Below are positions 1 to 8,424 of a stretch of 64,000 nucleotides of DNA, in pieces. This stretch comes from Methanosarcina thermophila TM-1. Lineage in GTDB: Archaea > Halobacteriota > Methanosarcinia > Methanosarcinales > Methanosarcinaceae. The notes beneath the pieces are model-generated. The model made no database searches. It had not been told where the DNA came from and was given only the letters and a program-made list of their open reading frames with translations. Location of the stretch: NCBI RefSeq assembly GCF_000969885.1, contig NZ_CP009501.1, positions 434,001 through 498,000 of the forward strand, read 5' to 3'. The position numbers and the translations under genes were made by a program. Positions within the stretch are counted from its first letter, which is position 1. The number at the start of each line of letters is the position of its first letter.

Positions 1-1172
1 AAGAAAGCTTTAAGTTCTCTCTGCTTGAGAGATGCACGAGCTAGATCAAGTGCTACAAGGCTGTCTTTTCCGCCGCTGAAAGATACATAGACAGGCAGGT
101 TTCGGTATTCTTTCCTGGAGATAATCCCGCGGATAGTGTTGATCGCATTTTTTCCAAGCACCTGGAGGTGCTTTTTATTGGCTTCTATGCATGCATCTAG
201 ATCCGGGGTTTCAGGATGAAGCGTGATCTCGCTGCCGTCAATCTTCTTTATCCTGAGAATTTTTGTCCCGGCTCCGGTTGAAGATTCCAGTTTATTCCTG
301 TTCTTGGTTTCAGGCAGGGTTGTGTAATCCGAAAAGTCATTTCCATCGATTAAAGAAACCCCGTATCCTGTCAGGCTACCTGCGGTAATAAGGACGAAAT
401 CCCCTGCTTTTATATTGCTGTCAAAGGCTTCAATAGATTCCGAGGATACGCTTTTTCCACTAAGATGCCTGTTTGTTTTCTTAAGTTCTACTTTCCTGCC
501 TTCAGCGTGTTTCAGGAGAATTTTTGTTCCCTGCAGGGTAGGTTCAAAGCTGTAATCCATTTTCGAGAGGTCAAACCTGAGAATTCCAAACACAAAGCCA
601 TCTACGATCACTTCATCGGTTTTATCCTCACCAGGGATCTTGTTAAGGAGAATTAGCCTCTTTCCCAGGGGATTGCAGCCAAAGGCTAAATAAAGCTCCC
701 TATCCAGGACTTCCCTCTCATAAGGAGAACAAAAACGGACATCTGCAGGCTGTGAGAGCTGAAGGCTTTTCCCCCTACCTCCACATCTTCCACATTCCTC
801 ACCTATCAGGGGCAGGTTGCATTTTTTACACCAGAAAATCTGATCGTCTTCATACTCGAAACGATGGGAGCTCTTTTTCTGGTTAGCTATATCCGGACTT
901 TTCTCAGAGCCACGGCTCTTGCTGAAAGCTTGCTTCCTCTCCGAAGCTCCTCTTTTAAAACCTGTTGACTTGTTTTCTGATTTGCCCTTCGGGGTTTGAG
1001 AACTCTTTTTATCAGGACTTCGAGAGGCTTTTTTGTCCGGATATCGAGAAACCTTATTACCTGAATTTCGAGATATTTTATTATCTGAAATCTGAAAACC
1101 TTTTCTATCCTGATTATTTCTCTCTGGTTCCAGCGAACCCGAAGCCTGGAATTTTTCTTTTTTCTGCTGCAT
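1..1172 (-). CDS. PAPS-reductase-like PP-loop protein with N-terminal zinc ribbon (partial)
   Basis: The reading frame runs off the left edge, and about 390 codons are visible. The first 80 or so residues are a charged Ser/Lys/Asp linker with repeated SRxPDKK-like units. A zinc ribbon follows near residues 113-130 (WCKKCNLPLIGEECGRCG), then a region resembling a PUA-type RNA-binding fold, and finally the PP-loop SFSGGKDS near residue 362, which marks the ATP-pyrophosphatase core of the PAPS reductase / N-type ATPase superfamily. The catalytic domain continues outside the window. In methanogens such zinc-ribbon plus PP-loop proteins are annotated as phosphoadenosine phosphosulfate reductases, but the true substrate is uncertain; sulfur transfer or RNA thiolation is equally possible. 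The start is the first ATG of the frame. The low-complexity N-terminus looks like a flexible, fast-evolving linker. Confidence 0.85.
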   Translation of the reverse strand, partial: MQQKKEKFQASGSLEPERNNQDRKGFQISDNKISRNSGNKVSRYPDKKASRSPDKKSSQTPKGKSENKSTGFKRGASERKQAFSKSRGSEKSPDIANQKKSSHRFEYEDDQIFWCKKCNLPLIGEECGRCGGRGKSLQLSQPADVRFCSPYEREVLDRELYLAFGCNPLGKRLILLNKIPGEDKTDEVIVDGFVFGILRFDLSKMDYSFEPTLQGTKILLKHAEGRKVELKKTNRHLSGKSVSSESIEAFDSNIKAGDFVLITAGSLTGYGVSLIDGNDFSDYTTLPETKNRNKLESSTGAGTKILRIKKIDGSEITLHPETPDLDACIEANKKHLQVLGKNAINTIRGIISRKEYRNLPVYVSFSGGKDSLVALDLARASLKQRELKAF

Positions 1173-1574
1173 AGAAACCCTGATTATTAGTTCGAGGAAA
1201 TCGTTAAGTATTTGATTTTAGTTTATAGTTCAGTTTCACAAGGAATGCGTTTATCAATATATTAAAATTGTGAAGTTGAAAAACTCTATCTAAAATTTCG
1301 CCTGGAACATGTTGCGGTATAAAGGGACAAAGACAGGCGAACTTAAAAACTCAATAAAGAATCACCTGATTAATAATGAGAATCTCATCGAAAATCGTTA
1401 TCTAAACGATAAAGGGTTATGCCGATAATTAAAATCCTGATCAGTAAAATTTACTTCTTCAGTACAAATATAACTTTATCTATATATTAAACTATTGATT
1501 TTAATTATACTTATGAATTATGGATATATTAAGCTTCCTGTTATGGCAAGGCTTACTCTCAAAGGTAATGTGTT
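1173..1574. promoter_or_regulatory. Divergent promoter region with TATA box and leader ORF
   Basis: This is the intergenic space between the minus-strand PP-loop gene and the plus-strand geranylgeranyl reductase. It is AT-rich. A strong TATA-like element lies at about 1475-1489 (TTTATCTATATATTAA). A start site some 25-28 bases downstream would fall close to position 1512, immediately before a 21-codon ORF. No other gene is seen. Confidence 0.55.
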
Positions 1575-1578
1575 ATGA
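1513..1578 (+). CDS. Possible 21-residue leader peptide upstream of geranylgeranyl reductase
   Basis: This short ORF begins MNYGYIKLPVMARLTL and ends in a TGA that overlaps the ATG of the next gene (ATGA overlap). A TATA box ends about 25 bases before its ATG, so the message could be leaderless for this ORF. The downstream gene has its own AAGGT ribosome-binding site inside the ORF. The arrangement fits translational coupling or a leader peptide, but chance cannot be excluded at this length. Confidence 0.3.
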   Translation: MNYGYIKLPVMARLTLKGNVL

Positions 1579-2825
1579 ATTATGATGTTATTGTGGTCGG
1601 AGCCGGGCCTGTGGGATCCACTGCAGCTCGCTATGCAGCCCTGAACGGGGCAAAGGTTCTGCTGCTCGAAGAACATGCTTCCATAGGGTCGCCCGTTAGC
1701 TGTACCGGGCTTTTGAGCACCAGAGCGGTTGCAGAATGCGAACTCAAGCCTTCTGACGAGTTTGTGCTCAATTCCGTACGCGGGGCGATGGTGTACGCTC
1801 CTGACGGGCAGTGCCTGCCGATCGATGGAAAGCAAACAAAGGCATATGTGGTGTCGCGGAAAAACTTTGACCGCGCCCTTGCAGTGATGGCTGTGGAAGA
1901 AGGCGTAGAACTTTCACTCAGGACAAGGGCAGTGGGACTTGAGAAAACCAGTCCAGAGACCGGTAAGGGAGGAAATGAAGGCTCTCAGGTAAAACTAAGA
2001 GTAATCAGGAACGGAAAGCCAGAGACTATATGCACATCTGTCGTCATAGGGGCTGACGGCGTAAAAAGCCAGATAGCCAGCTATGTAGGGCTTAAAAAAC
2101 CTGCCCGTGTGCTTCCGGGAATCCAGATTGAAGCTTCATATGTTTCTGACGACATCGATTTTGTGGAACTTTTCCCTGGCTCTTCTGCTCCCGGTTTTTT
2201 TGCCTGGACCGTACCTGTTAACGAAAAAATCTCAAGAATCGGGCTTGCCCTTGAACCCGGACTTGCCTGGAAAAACGGTCAGGAAGAAAATTCTCCCCTC
2301 GTTTACCTTGAGAAATTCCTCAGCTCCAATCCTCACGTAAAATCAAGATACTCAGGGGGCATGCTTGATTTTGTAGTCGGAGGAATCCCTATAGGTCCCC
2401 CAGAAAGAACAGTTACGGACGGGATTCTGCTTGCAGGTGATGCGGCAGGACAGACTAAACCGACTTCAGGAGGTGGAGTTTATACCGGAGCTTATGCAGC
2501 AAAAATCGCTGGAAAGGTTGCAGCTAAGGCTGCGCTTGAGGGGGATACATCGGCAGGGCGGCTCTCGGAATATGATGAGCTCTGGCGAAAGGCTCTTGGA
2601 AGAGAGCTTGAGATAGGCATGAAAATCCATGACTACATGGGAAAGCTGGAAGACAGACAGTTAAACGACCTTATAGGTTCGCTAAATACCCCTTCTATAC
2701 TCAACACCATTACTGAATACGGCGATATGGATCATCCTTCTGTCCTTGTGAGAAAGCTAATGTTTTCAGGAAATTCCTTTAGACTTATGAAAGCTTTTGG
2801 GGCGTTCTTAAGAACCCTTTTTTAA
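1575..2825 (+). CDS. Geranylgeranyl reductase family FAD-dependent oxidoreductase
   Basis: This enzyme probably saturates the isoprenoid chains of archaeal glycerophospholipids (digeranylgeranylglycerophospholipid reductase family), acting at the membrane surface. The 416-residue length is normal for the family. The N-terminus carries the FAD dinucleotide fold VVGAGPVGSTAARYA, followed by the family's CTGLLS segment with a conserved cysteine. The PGFFAWTVP segment resembles the family's substrate-channel motif, and GDAAGQTKPTSGGG near residue 290 is the second FAD-binding motif. The ATG is preceded by AAGGT with 8-base spacing and overlaps the stop of a short leader ORF. Members of this family also reduce other polyprenyl compounds, so the exact substrate is inferred. 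Glutamate dehydrogenase follows after a 93-base gap and has its own ribosome-binding site. Confidence 0.9.
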   Translation: MNYDVIVVGAGPVGSTAARYAALNGAKVLLLEEHASIGSPVSCTGLLSTRAVAECELKPSDEFVLNSVRGAMVYAPDGQCLPIDGKQTKAYVVSRKNFDRALAVMAVEEGVELSLRTRAVGLEKTSPETGKGGNEGSQVKLRVIRNGKPETICTSVVIGADGVKSQIASYVGLKKPARVLPGIQIEASYVSDDIDFVELFPGSSAPGFFAWTVPVNEKISRIGLALEPGLAWKNGQEENSPLVYLEKFLSSNPHVKSRYSGGMLDFVVGGIPIGPPERTVTDGILLAGDAAGQTKPTSGGGVYTGAYAAKIAGKVAAKAALEGDTSAGRLSEYDELWRKALGRELEIGMKIHDYMGKLEDRQLNDLIGSLNTPSILNTITEYGDMDHPSVLVRKLMFSGNSFRLMKAFGAFLRTLF

Positions 2826-2918
2826 ATGCTGTTTTCTAATGGATTTAGTGAGTGTAAAGGGCAGGCTTCCAGCAGATATTTAAGCTCTGGAAACCCATTA
2901 TTTAAAGGGGGAAGAACT

Positions 2919-4172
2919 ATGGGTTCTCGTCGTTCCAAGCTTCTTGAAGATGTTAAGCAGCATCTGTGCACATGTGCAGAGGGTCTTAAGCTCACGCCTG
3001 AGATGGAAGCATTCCTGGAAATGCCTATGAGAGAACTCTATGTTTCCCTGCCAGTCCACATGGATGACGGTTCTATAAAGGTCTTTAGAGGCTTTCGGGT
3101 GCAGTACAATGAGGCTCTGGGTCCCACGAAAGGAGGCGTACGTTTTCATCCAGAGGATACCATAGAGACAACGAGAGCCCTTGCAGCCCTTATGACATGG
3201 AAATGTGCCCTTCATAAGCTGCCTCTGGGAGGGGCAAAAGGTGGGGTTATTTGCAACCCAAAAGAACTCTCACATAGGGAAATCGAGCGTCTGAGCAGGG
3301 CATATATCCGCGGAATTTACCAGATAATAGGTCCTGACAGGGATATTCCTGCCCCTGATGTTTATACAAATCCACAAGTCATGGCCTGGATGATGGATGA
3401 GTACTCAAAACTGGCAGGTAAGAACGTATTTGGTGCCATTACAGGCAAGCCGACAATCCTGGGAGGTTCGGCAGGCAGGTACGATGCCACAGCACGAGGC
3501 GGCTTATATACAGTCCGGGAAGCCGCAAAAAAACTTGGAATAAACCTGAAAACCGCAAGGGTTGCAGTCCATGGGTTCGGAAATGTGGGGTATCATGCTG
3601 CTTACCTGGCAAAGAAGATGTTCGGCTGTAAAGTCGTGGCTGTAAGCGACAGCAAAGGTGCGATCTTCTCAGCTGACGGGCTTGACCCTGAGGATGTTTC
3701 AGGGCATAAGCATTCAACTGGTTCGGTACTGAACTACCCGGGAGCAAAAACCCTTACCAATGAGGAATTGCTTGAGCTGGATGTCGAGATCTTGATTCCA
3801 GCTTCGCTTGAGAATGTTATAACCAAAGAGAATGCAGGAAAGGTCAAAGCCAGGATTCTTGCCGAGATGGCTAACGGCCCAACCACTATAGAAGGAGAAG
3901 CGATCCTCAATTCTAAAGGGGTTCACATCATCCCAGATATCCTCTGTAACGGAGGTGGAGTCATTGTTTCATATTTTGAGATGGTGCAGAACTATTCAGG
4001 CATGCAATGGGGAGAAGAAGAGATCAGGAGCCGTCTTGAGAGAAAGATGAAAGAAGCGTATCATTCTGTGTACAACTTTGCATCAAAAAACAATGTCACG
4101 ATGCGGCAGGCTGCATATACCCTTGCTGTCGGTAGGGTGGTTGAAGCAATGCAGCTCAGGGGCTGGATATGA
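2919..4172 (+). CDS. gdhA: Glu/Leu/Phe/Val-type glutamate dehydrogenase
   Basis: This enzyme interconverts glutamate with 2-oxoglutarate and ammonia using NAD(P), in cytoplasmic nitrogen metabolism. The sequence shows the substrate-binding stretch GPTKGGVRFHP and the catalytic region KLPLGGAKGGV, with the lysine at about residue 107. It also has the nucleotide-binding motif VHGFGNVG and the family C-terminal CNGGGVIVSYFEM. With the start chosen here the protein is 417 residues, typical for the hexameric family. The frame is open back to 2826, but AAAGGGGGAAG stands just before the ATG at 2919 and homology begins soon after, so this start is preferred. A rubredoxin gene follows about 120 bases downstream. 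Confidence 0.93.
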   Translation: MGSRRSKLLEDVKQHLCTCAEGLKLTPEMEAFLEMPMRELYVSLPVHMDDGSIKVFRGFRVQYNEALGPTKGGVRFHPEDTIETTRALAALMTWKCALHKLPLGGAKGGVICNPKELSHREIERLSRAYIRGIYQIIGPDRDIPAPDVYTNPQVMAWMMDEYSKLAGKNVFGAITGKPTILGGSAGRYDATARGGLYTVREAAKKLGINLKTARVAVHGFGNVGYHAAYLAKKMFGCKVVAVSDSKGAIFSADGLDPEDVSGHKHSTGSVLNYPGAKTLTNEELLELDVEILIPASLENVITKENAGKVKARILAEMANGPTTIEGEAILNSKGVHIIPDILCNGGGVIVSYFEMVQNYSGMQWGEEEIRSRLERKMKEAYHSVYNFASKNNVTMRQAAYTLAVGRVVEAMQLRGWI

Positions 4173-4270
4173 AAACTGAAAATATTAACAAAGAAGGTCC
4201 TAAATTAAGTGGATTTAACATGAATGGCAGAAACATAAAAATTTTGAAGCTAACTGAAGCCTATCAGTGA
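4169..4270 (+). CDS. Possible 33-residue ORF coupled to gdhA
   Basis: The ATG overlaps the gdhA stop codon (ATGA) and has AGGGG six bases upstream. The product would be a small charged peptide (MKTENINKEGPKLSGFNM and onward) with no recognisable domain. It ends shortly before the rubredoxin gene. The placement suggests coupling, but there is no independent support that it is translated. Confidence 0.22.
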   Translation: MKTENINKEGPKLSGFNMNGRNIKILKLTEAYQ

Positions 4271-4292
4271 TTTATCAAAAAGGGTGGTTCGA

Positions 4293-4445
4293 ATGTACAG
4301 ATGCAGCACCTGCGGATATCTCTACAATCCCAATCGCGGGGATTCCTCACAATCTATCCCTCCCAATACACCTTTTCAAAACCTCCCAAAATCATGGAAA
4401 TGCCCCAGATGTGGAGCTCCCAAAGAAAAATTTAAAGAAGTCTGA
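4293..4445 (+). CDS. Rubredoxin-type small iron protein
   Basis: This 50-residue protein has both rubredoxin knuckles: MYRCSTCGYLYNPNRGD at the N-terminus and WKCPRCGAPKEKFKEV at the C-terminus. These supply the four cysteines for one Fe(SCys)4 centre. Rubredoxins carry single electrons and in methanogens often serve oxygen or peroxide detoxification and redox repair. The ATG is preceded by AGGGTGG with a short spacer. The spacing between knuckles is shorter and more polar than usual. A longer overlapping frame at 4267-4476 is a shadow of this gene. The partner is unknown; the nearby genes are glutamate dehydrogenase upstream and a short hypothetical ORF on the other strand. Confidence 0.88.
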   Translation: MYRCSTCGYLYNPNRGDSSQSIPPNTPFQNLPKSWKCPRCGAPKEKFKEV

Positions 4446-4484
4446 CAAAGGAAACCTGACACGATCTGTTAGATAAAATCATTG

Positions 4485-4690
4485 CGCTGCACCCTTTTAC
4501 GAAAAGTCTTGACCGCAAACTTTTTAGAAAAAAGTTTGATCACAAGCCTTTTTAAAAAAGGCTTGAGCGAAAACAATGCTTTAACCAAAACAGCGTGGTC
4601 GGCGTAGTTAAGCGGCGCAACAGTTGTGCTTGAGCGTAAACTTTCTTCAAAAGGCTTGTGATCCAAACTTTATCCTAAGAAGTTTATAGG
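4485..4690. repeat. Hairpin-rich element with 22-bp inverted arms
   Basis: A compact non-coding element follows the rubredoxin gene. Two local palindromes are visible: AAACTTTTT-AG-AAAAAAGTTT at 4517-4537 and AAGCCTTTTT with GGCTT at 4544-4564. In addition, the stretch at 4531-4552 (AAAGTTTGATCACAAGCC and on) reappears inverted with one inserted base at 4649-4671. The whole could fold into a long hairpin. It resembles a MITE-like or terminator-derived dispersed repeat. Confidence 0.55.
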
Positions 4691-4700
4691 CTAGATTTTT

Positions 4701-4877
4701 TCAAGCTTCTTCTGCGTTTATCCTGTTTCTTTCAAGGTTCAGGATTCTTCTGATGATTAATTTTTTAGATCCGATCCCGATATCTTCATTTTCAGGGTAA
4801 TTCTCCTTTACGTACTCATAAAGCTCATTTACGCTCATCTCATCAAGTTTTCTCTTGAGTAGATTAAGATCCTTCAC
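4701..4877 (-). CDS. Small conserved hypothetical protein, possible Rho-N/SAP-like fold
   Basis: This charged protein of 58 residues has the core LKRKLDEMSVNELYEY, then KKLIIRRILNL. The pattern of two helices around an extended loop, ending in a K-K-L-I-x-x-I-L helix, resembles SAP or Rho-N-terminal nucleic-acid binding modules; this is a weak structural resemblance, not a confident assignment. Two GTG starts are possible. The one at 4877 has GGAAGGTG at proper spacing and is preferred over the GTG nine bases upstream. No operon partner is seen. Confidence 0.6.
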   Translation of the reverse strand: MKDLNLLKRKLDEMSVNELYEYVKENYPENEDIGIGSKKLIIRRILNLERNRINAEEA

Positions 4878-5337
4878 AAAAAACACCTTCCTTGCATTTC
4901 AGGTTTTAATCCTGATCTCAATACTAGTTTTTATAATATTTGGATACACGTATGCCAATATTTTAATTTGAACATTTTTATTCAATTGTTTATATTGAAC
5001 GTTTTATTTGTATACCCAAAAGTCGAAAATCCTTAAGAAGCAATCTTAGAATTCGCCGGAGTTGGCAAATTCCTCAATTTCAGGGTTTTTATTAATATAT
5101 GCGGCTAATTATTCAGAAAGACAGAAATACACTGAAAAACTTATATAATTTATTTCGGATAAATTAACAGAATGTTAATATGTTAAAAGAATTTAATGAT
5201 AACAGCTAACTAATGCTTAAAAAATTGACCTGAGTTCAGAACTCGAGCATAAATAATCTGTAAGCTTGAAAAGCAGCCTACTAAAAACGAAGAGGTAAGG
5301 ATAGGATGGGGGCTCTGGAATAAATCGGAAAGATAGT
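4878..5337. other. AT-rich intergenic region
   Basis: This space separates the divergent small hypothetical gene and the histidine kinase. It is very AT-rich with TATA-like stretches (for example near 5145-5160). No ORF, hairpin or repeat of note was seen. Confidence 0.5.
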
Positions 5338-8016
5338 ATGGGTGCGGAAACTGAAGAAAACTGGATGAAATATTTTTTTATAAATAGCCCTGATCCTATT
5401 CTGAGAGTAGGAAAAGACGGAAGAATTCTTTATTCAAATAAGGCAGGAAAAATTTTACTTGAAACTCTTAAAAGCCAGGTTGGAGAAATAGCTCCTGCTG
5501 AAATTTTGAAGGCTGCCCGCCAGGTAGCACTTCGACAGACACCTGCACAAACTGAATTAAAAGCAGGCGAAAGAACTTATTCAATTACCCTTACTCCCAT
5601 ATTTCCCTGCGAAGGCACGATTATCTCAGCAACTGAGATTACTTCCCTTAAAAAAGCTGAAGAGGGAGCACTTTTAAGAAAAAGAGAACATGCAGTGCTT
5701 TCCAGAATTTACGAGCTTTCTCTCTCAATCCCCGATTTTCAAGCTCTGCTCAATCAGGTTCTGCCTCTAGTTTCAGATGCACTTGGCGTAGAATACTGCG
5801 GCGTCCTGAAACTCCTGCCTGATGGGAATTTTTTGTTTGAGGCAGGAGTTGGCTGGAACTCGAAAAATATAGGCAAGATAATTAAAAGAGACTCAGCCTC
5901 ACGCGCAGGCTATACCGTACTCTCGAGCCAGCCTATCCTGCTAGAAGAACTGGATAGAAAAAATTCCATCAGGACAATGGGCCTTGAAGAAAACCAGGGC
6001 ATAATTAGCGGGATAAGTGTGCTCATAGGAAGCATTGAAAAACCCTATGGGGTGTTGACAGCACACAGCATGAGGAAAGAGAAATTTACTGAAGAAGATG
6101 CTCGTTTCATAAAAGCGGTTGTAGTAATCCTCTCTTTTACAATTCAACAGAGAGAGACGGAAATCGCACTCAGAGACAAGGTATATTTCCTGGAAACATT
6201 GCTGGATACTATTCCGGCTCCTGTATTTTACAAGAACCGTGAGGGTGTTTATGAGGGCTGCAATGAGCTCTTTGCAAATATAATACTCGGGAGTTCAAAA
6301 GAAAAAGTGATCGGGCACACCATAGATGAGCTTTTTGATTCAATTCCTCCAGAATTCGGAGAGGTTTATAAGCAAATGGACAGACAGCTGTTCCAGAAAG
6401 GAGGAAGCCAGGTTTACGAGTCTAAAGTAATGTGCTCTGATGGGCTCAAAAGGGACTTTATTTTCAATAAAGCCGTGTACAAAAGCTCCTGCGGGAATAT
6501 AGAAGGGATTATAGGAGTTATGCTTGATATCACAGGGCGAAAGAAAATGGAAGAGAGGCTGCGAAAAAGTGAAGAGCGATACCGCATTATTGCAGAACAA
6601 ACAGGGCAGCTGATATATGATATTGACCTGAGAAACGGTCATGTTGAATGGGCAGGGGCAATAACTGAACTTACAGGCTACAGTAATAAAGAAATTCAGA
6701 ACCTGGATTTTTACGGCTGGCTTGATCACATTCACCCTGAAGATTACAGAAGAGTTCAGCAATCATTGAAGAACTGCTGGAATACAGGCGGAAAAATTAA
6801 TGAAGAATTCAGGTTCAAGCGGAAGGATGGAAGCTATTTTTATGTGAGAAATAAAGGGGTGTATTTGAGAGATGAAGATGGCTGTATATGCCGGGTTCTT
6901 GGGGTAATGGAAGACGTTACCGAGATTAAGAAGTCTTCAGAGAAATTGAAGGAAAGCGAAGAACTTTACAGGTCGTTCCTGCAAAATTTCAAAGGAATCT
7001 CTTTTAAGCTTGACAGGAACTTCAATCCTCTTTTTCTTGAGGGAGCTGTTGAAGAAATAACCGGGTATACGGAGAAAGATCTTTTTTCAGGCAAAATAGG
7101 ATTCTTTGACCTTGTTGTCCAGGAAGACGTGCCGTTTCTCAAACGGAGTCGGGAAAAAATGATTTCTTCCCCGAACTCCATTATGGAGTACGAGTACAGG
7201 ATCAGGCGGAAAGATGGAAACGTAAGATGGGTTCATGAGCTAATTCACAATGTCTGCGACGCCTCTGGAGAGACCATCTTTATCCAGGGGTATGCCTATG
7301 ACATTACTCAGAGAAAAAAAGCCGAGGAAACCCTTGAAAAGGCAGAAAAAATAGGTATGAGAGAAATTCATCACCGGATCAAGAATAACCTTCAGATAGT
7401 TTCATCCCTTCTCAGTCTTCAGGCTGAAAAGTTCGAGGACAAAAAGGTTATTGAAGCCTTCAGGGAAAGTGAGAACCGTGTAGTTTCTATGTCCATAATC
7501 CATGAAGAGCTCTACAAATCAGAGGACGCGGCAAGCGTTGATTTTGCAGCATACCTCAGAAAATTGACTTCGGACATCCTTCACTCTTACAGGATAGGAA
7601 ATGAAAAAATAAGGCTTATTCTCGAGGTTGAGAATACACCTCTTGGAATCGATACAGCAATTCCCCTGGGAATTGTGATTAATGAACTTTTCTCAAACTC
7701 TCTTAAATATGCATTTCCTAAAGGTACAGAAGGAAAGATCAGGATTTCCCTTTCCCGAGATGAACCTGAAAGGGGAAAGACAGGAGACGCTGAGGGAAAG
7801 AAACCTCCAGAGGAGCCTTCAAGGTTTACCCTCACCTATTCTGACAATGGAGCTCGTTTTCCGGAATATATCGATTTCAAGAAGCCCAAGACTTTGGGCT
7901 TGCAGCTTGTAAACGCCCTGGTTGATCAGATTAACGGAACAATAGAGCTCGAAAGAGGAAACGAGACAAAATTCACGATCAGGTTTGAAGATCGGGGATC
8001 AGCTTCAAAAATGTAA
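5338..8016 (+). CDS. Soluble multi-PAS/GAF sensor histidine kinase (HisKA_2 type)
   Basis: This 892-residue cytoplasmic kinase has no membrane segment. In order it shows PAS (about 10-110), GAF (130-275), three further PAS domains (285-405, 410-535, 540-665), a HisKA_2 dimerisation domain with MREIHHRIKNNLQ (candidate phospho-histidines 678/679), and an HATPase_c domain with N-box INELFSNSLKY near 781 and a G-box around DNGARFPEY. The REIHHRIKNNLQ signature is shared with the many soluble PAS kinases of Methanosarcina. The absence of membrane anchors implies sensing of an internal cue such as redox state or a small ligand. No response regulator is adjacent; a single-domain receiver lies 30 kb away at 37.8 kb. 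The ribosome-binding site is weak. Confidence 0.9.
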   Translation: MGAETEENWMKYFFINSPDPILRVGKDGRILYSNKAGKILLETLKSQVGEIAPAEILKAARQVALRQTPAQTELKAGERTYSITLTPIFPCEGTIISATEITSLKKAEEGALLRKREHAVLSRIYELSLSIPDFQALLNQVLPLVSDALGVEYCGVLKLLPDGNFLFEAGVGWNSKNIGKIIKRDSASRAGYTVLSSQPILLEELDRKNSIRTMGLEENQGIISGISVLIGSIEKPYGVLTAHSMRKEKFTEEDARFIKAVVVILSFTIQQRETEIALRDKVYFLETLLDTIPAPVFYKNREGVYEGCNELFANIILGSSKEKVIGHTIDELFDSIPPEFGEVYKQMDRQLFQKGGSQVYESKVMCSDGLKRDFIFNKAVYKSSCGNIEGIIGVMLDITGRKKMEERLRKSEERYRIIAEQTGQLIYDIDLRNGHVEWAGAITELTGYSNKEIQNLDFYGWLDHIHPEDYRRVQQSLKNCWNTGGKINEEFRFKRKDGSYFYVRNKGVYLRDEDGCICRVLGVMEDVTEIKKSSEKLKESEELYRSFLQNFKGISFKLDRNFNPLFLEGAVEEITGYTEKDLFSGKIGFFDLVVQEDVPFLKRSREKMISSPNSIMEYEYRIRRKDGNVRWVHELIHNVCDASGETIFIQGYAYDITQRKKAEETLEKAEKIGMREIHHRIKNNLQIVSSLLSLQAEKFEDKKVIEAFRESENRVVSMSIIHEELYKSEDAASVDFAAYLRKLTSDILHSYRIGNEKIRLILEVENTPLGIDTAIPLGIVINELFSNSLKYAFPKGTEGKIRISLSRDEPERGKTGDAEGKKPPEEPSRFTLTYSDNGARFPEYIDFKKPKTLGLQLVNALVDQINGTIELERGNETKFTIRFEDRGSASKM

Positions 8017-8424
8017 AAACGGCTGTATAAATGTAAAAGGAGCTGTATCTTCCCACCCGGTTAGCCCCACTTTCAAAACATGAAATATAGACAGTTTTCT
8101 TAACCAGACTGTCTTTCCACTTAATCCTGAGAGCAAATTTTTTGCATGAATGGGTCTTTTTAATTCAGAATCTTTTTGTCATATAAGCTTAAAAATACTG
8201 TCCTTGTACCCCAAAGGTACAGTAGAAGCAAATCACACAGGCTTCTATTAAGAACTCATCTGAAACTTGACATTTTAAATTTGATATAAATGGTATATAC
8301 GATTGGTATATCAATGGTATATGACTGGCATATGACTGGTATACGAGCAGCATATGACCAATATTTATGACAATAAGAAAAAATAAAAGAATTGATACAT
8401 AGAGCGAGGATAGGCGAATTGTGA
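8017..8424 (+). promoter_or_regulatory. Intergenic region with inverted repeat and phased 11-bp repeats
   Basis: The region upstream of the hydantoinase-like gene contains a perfect inverted repeat, TGTACC-N5-GGTACA, at 8205-8221. It also contains an array of seven units related to TGGTATATGAC at 8291-8371. The five central units (8304-8358) are exactly 11 bp each, about one helical turn, and the flanking units are 13 bp. The array ends about 54 bases before the start codon and could place a regulator repeatedly on one face of the helix. Confidence 0.6.

Noticed and set aside
4267-4476. 69-codon frame overlapping the rubredoxin gene
   Set aside because: It is a different frame over the rubredoxin codons, with no ribosome-binding site and no conserved motif; the rubredoxin frame has both cysteine knuckles.
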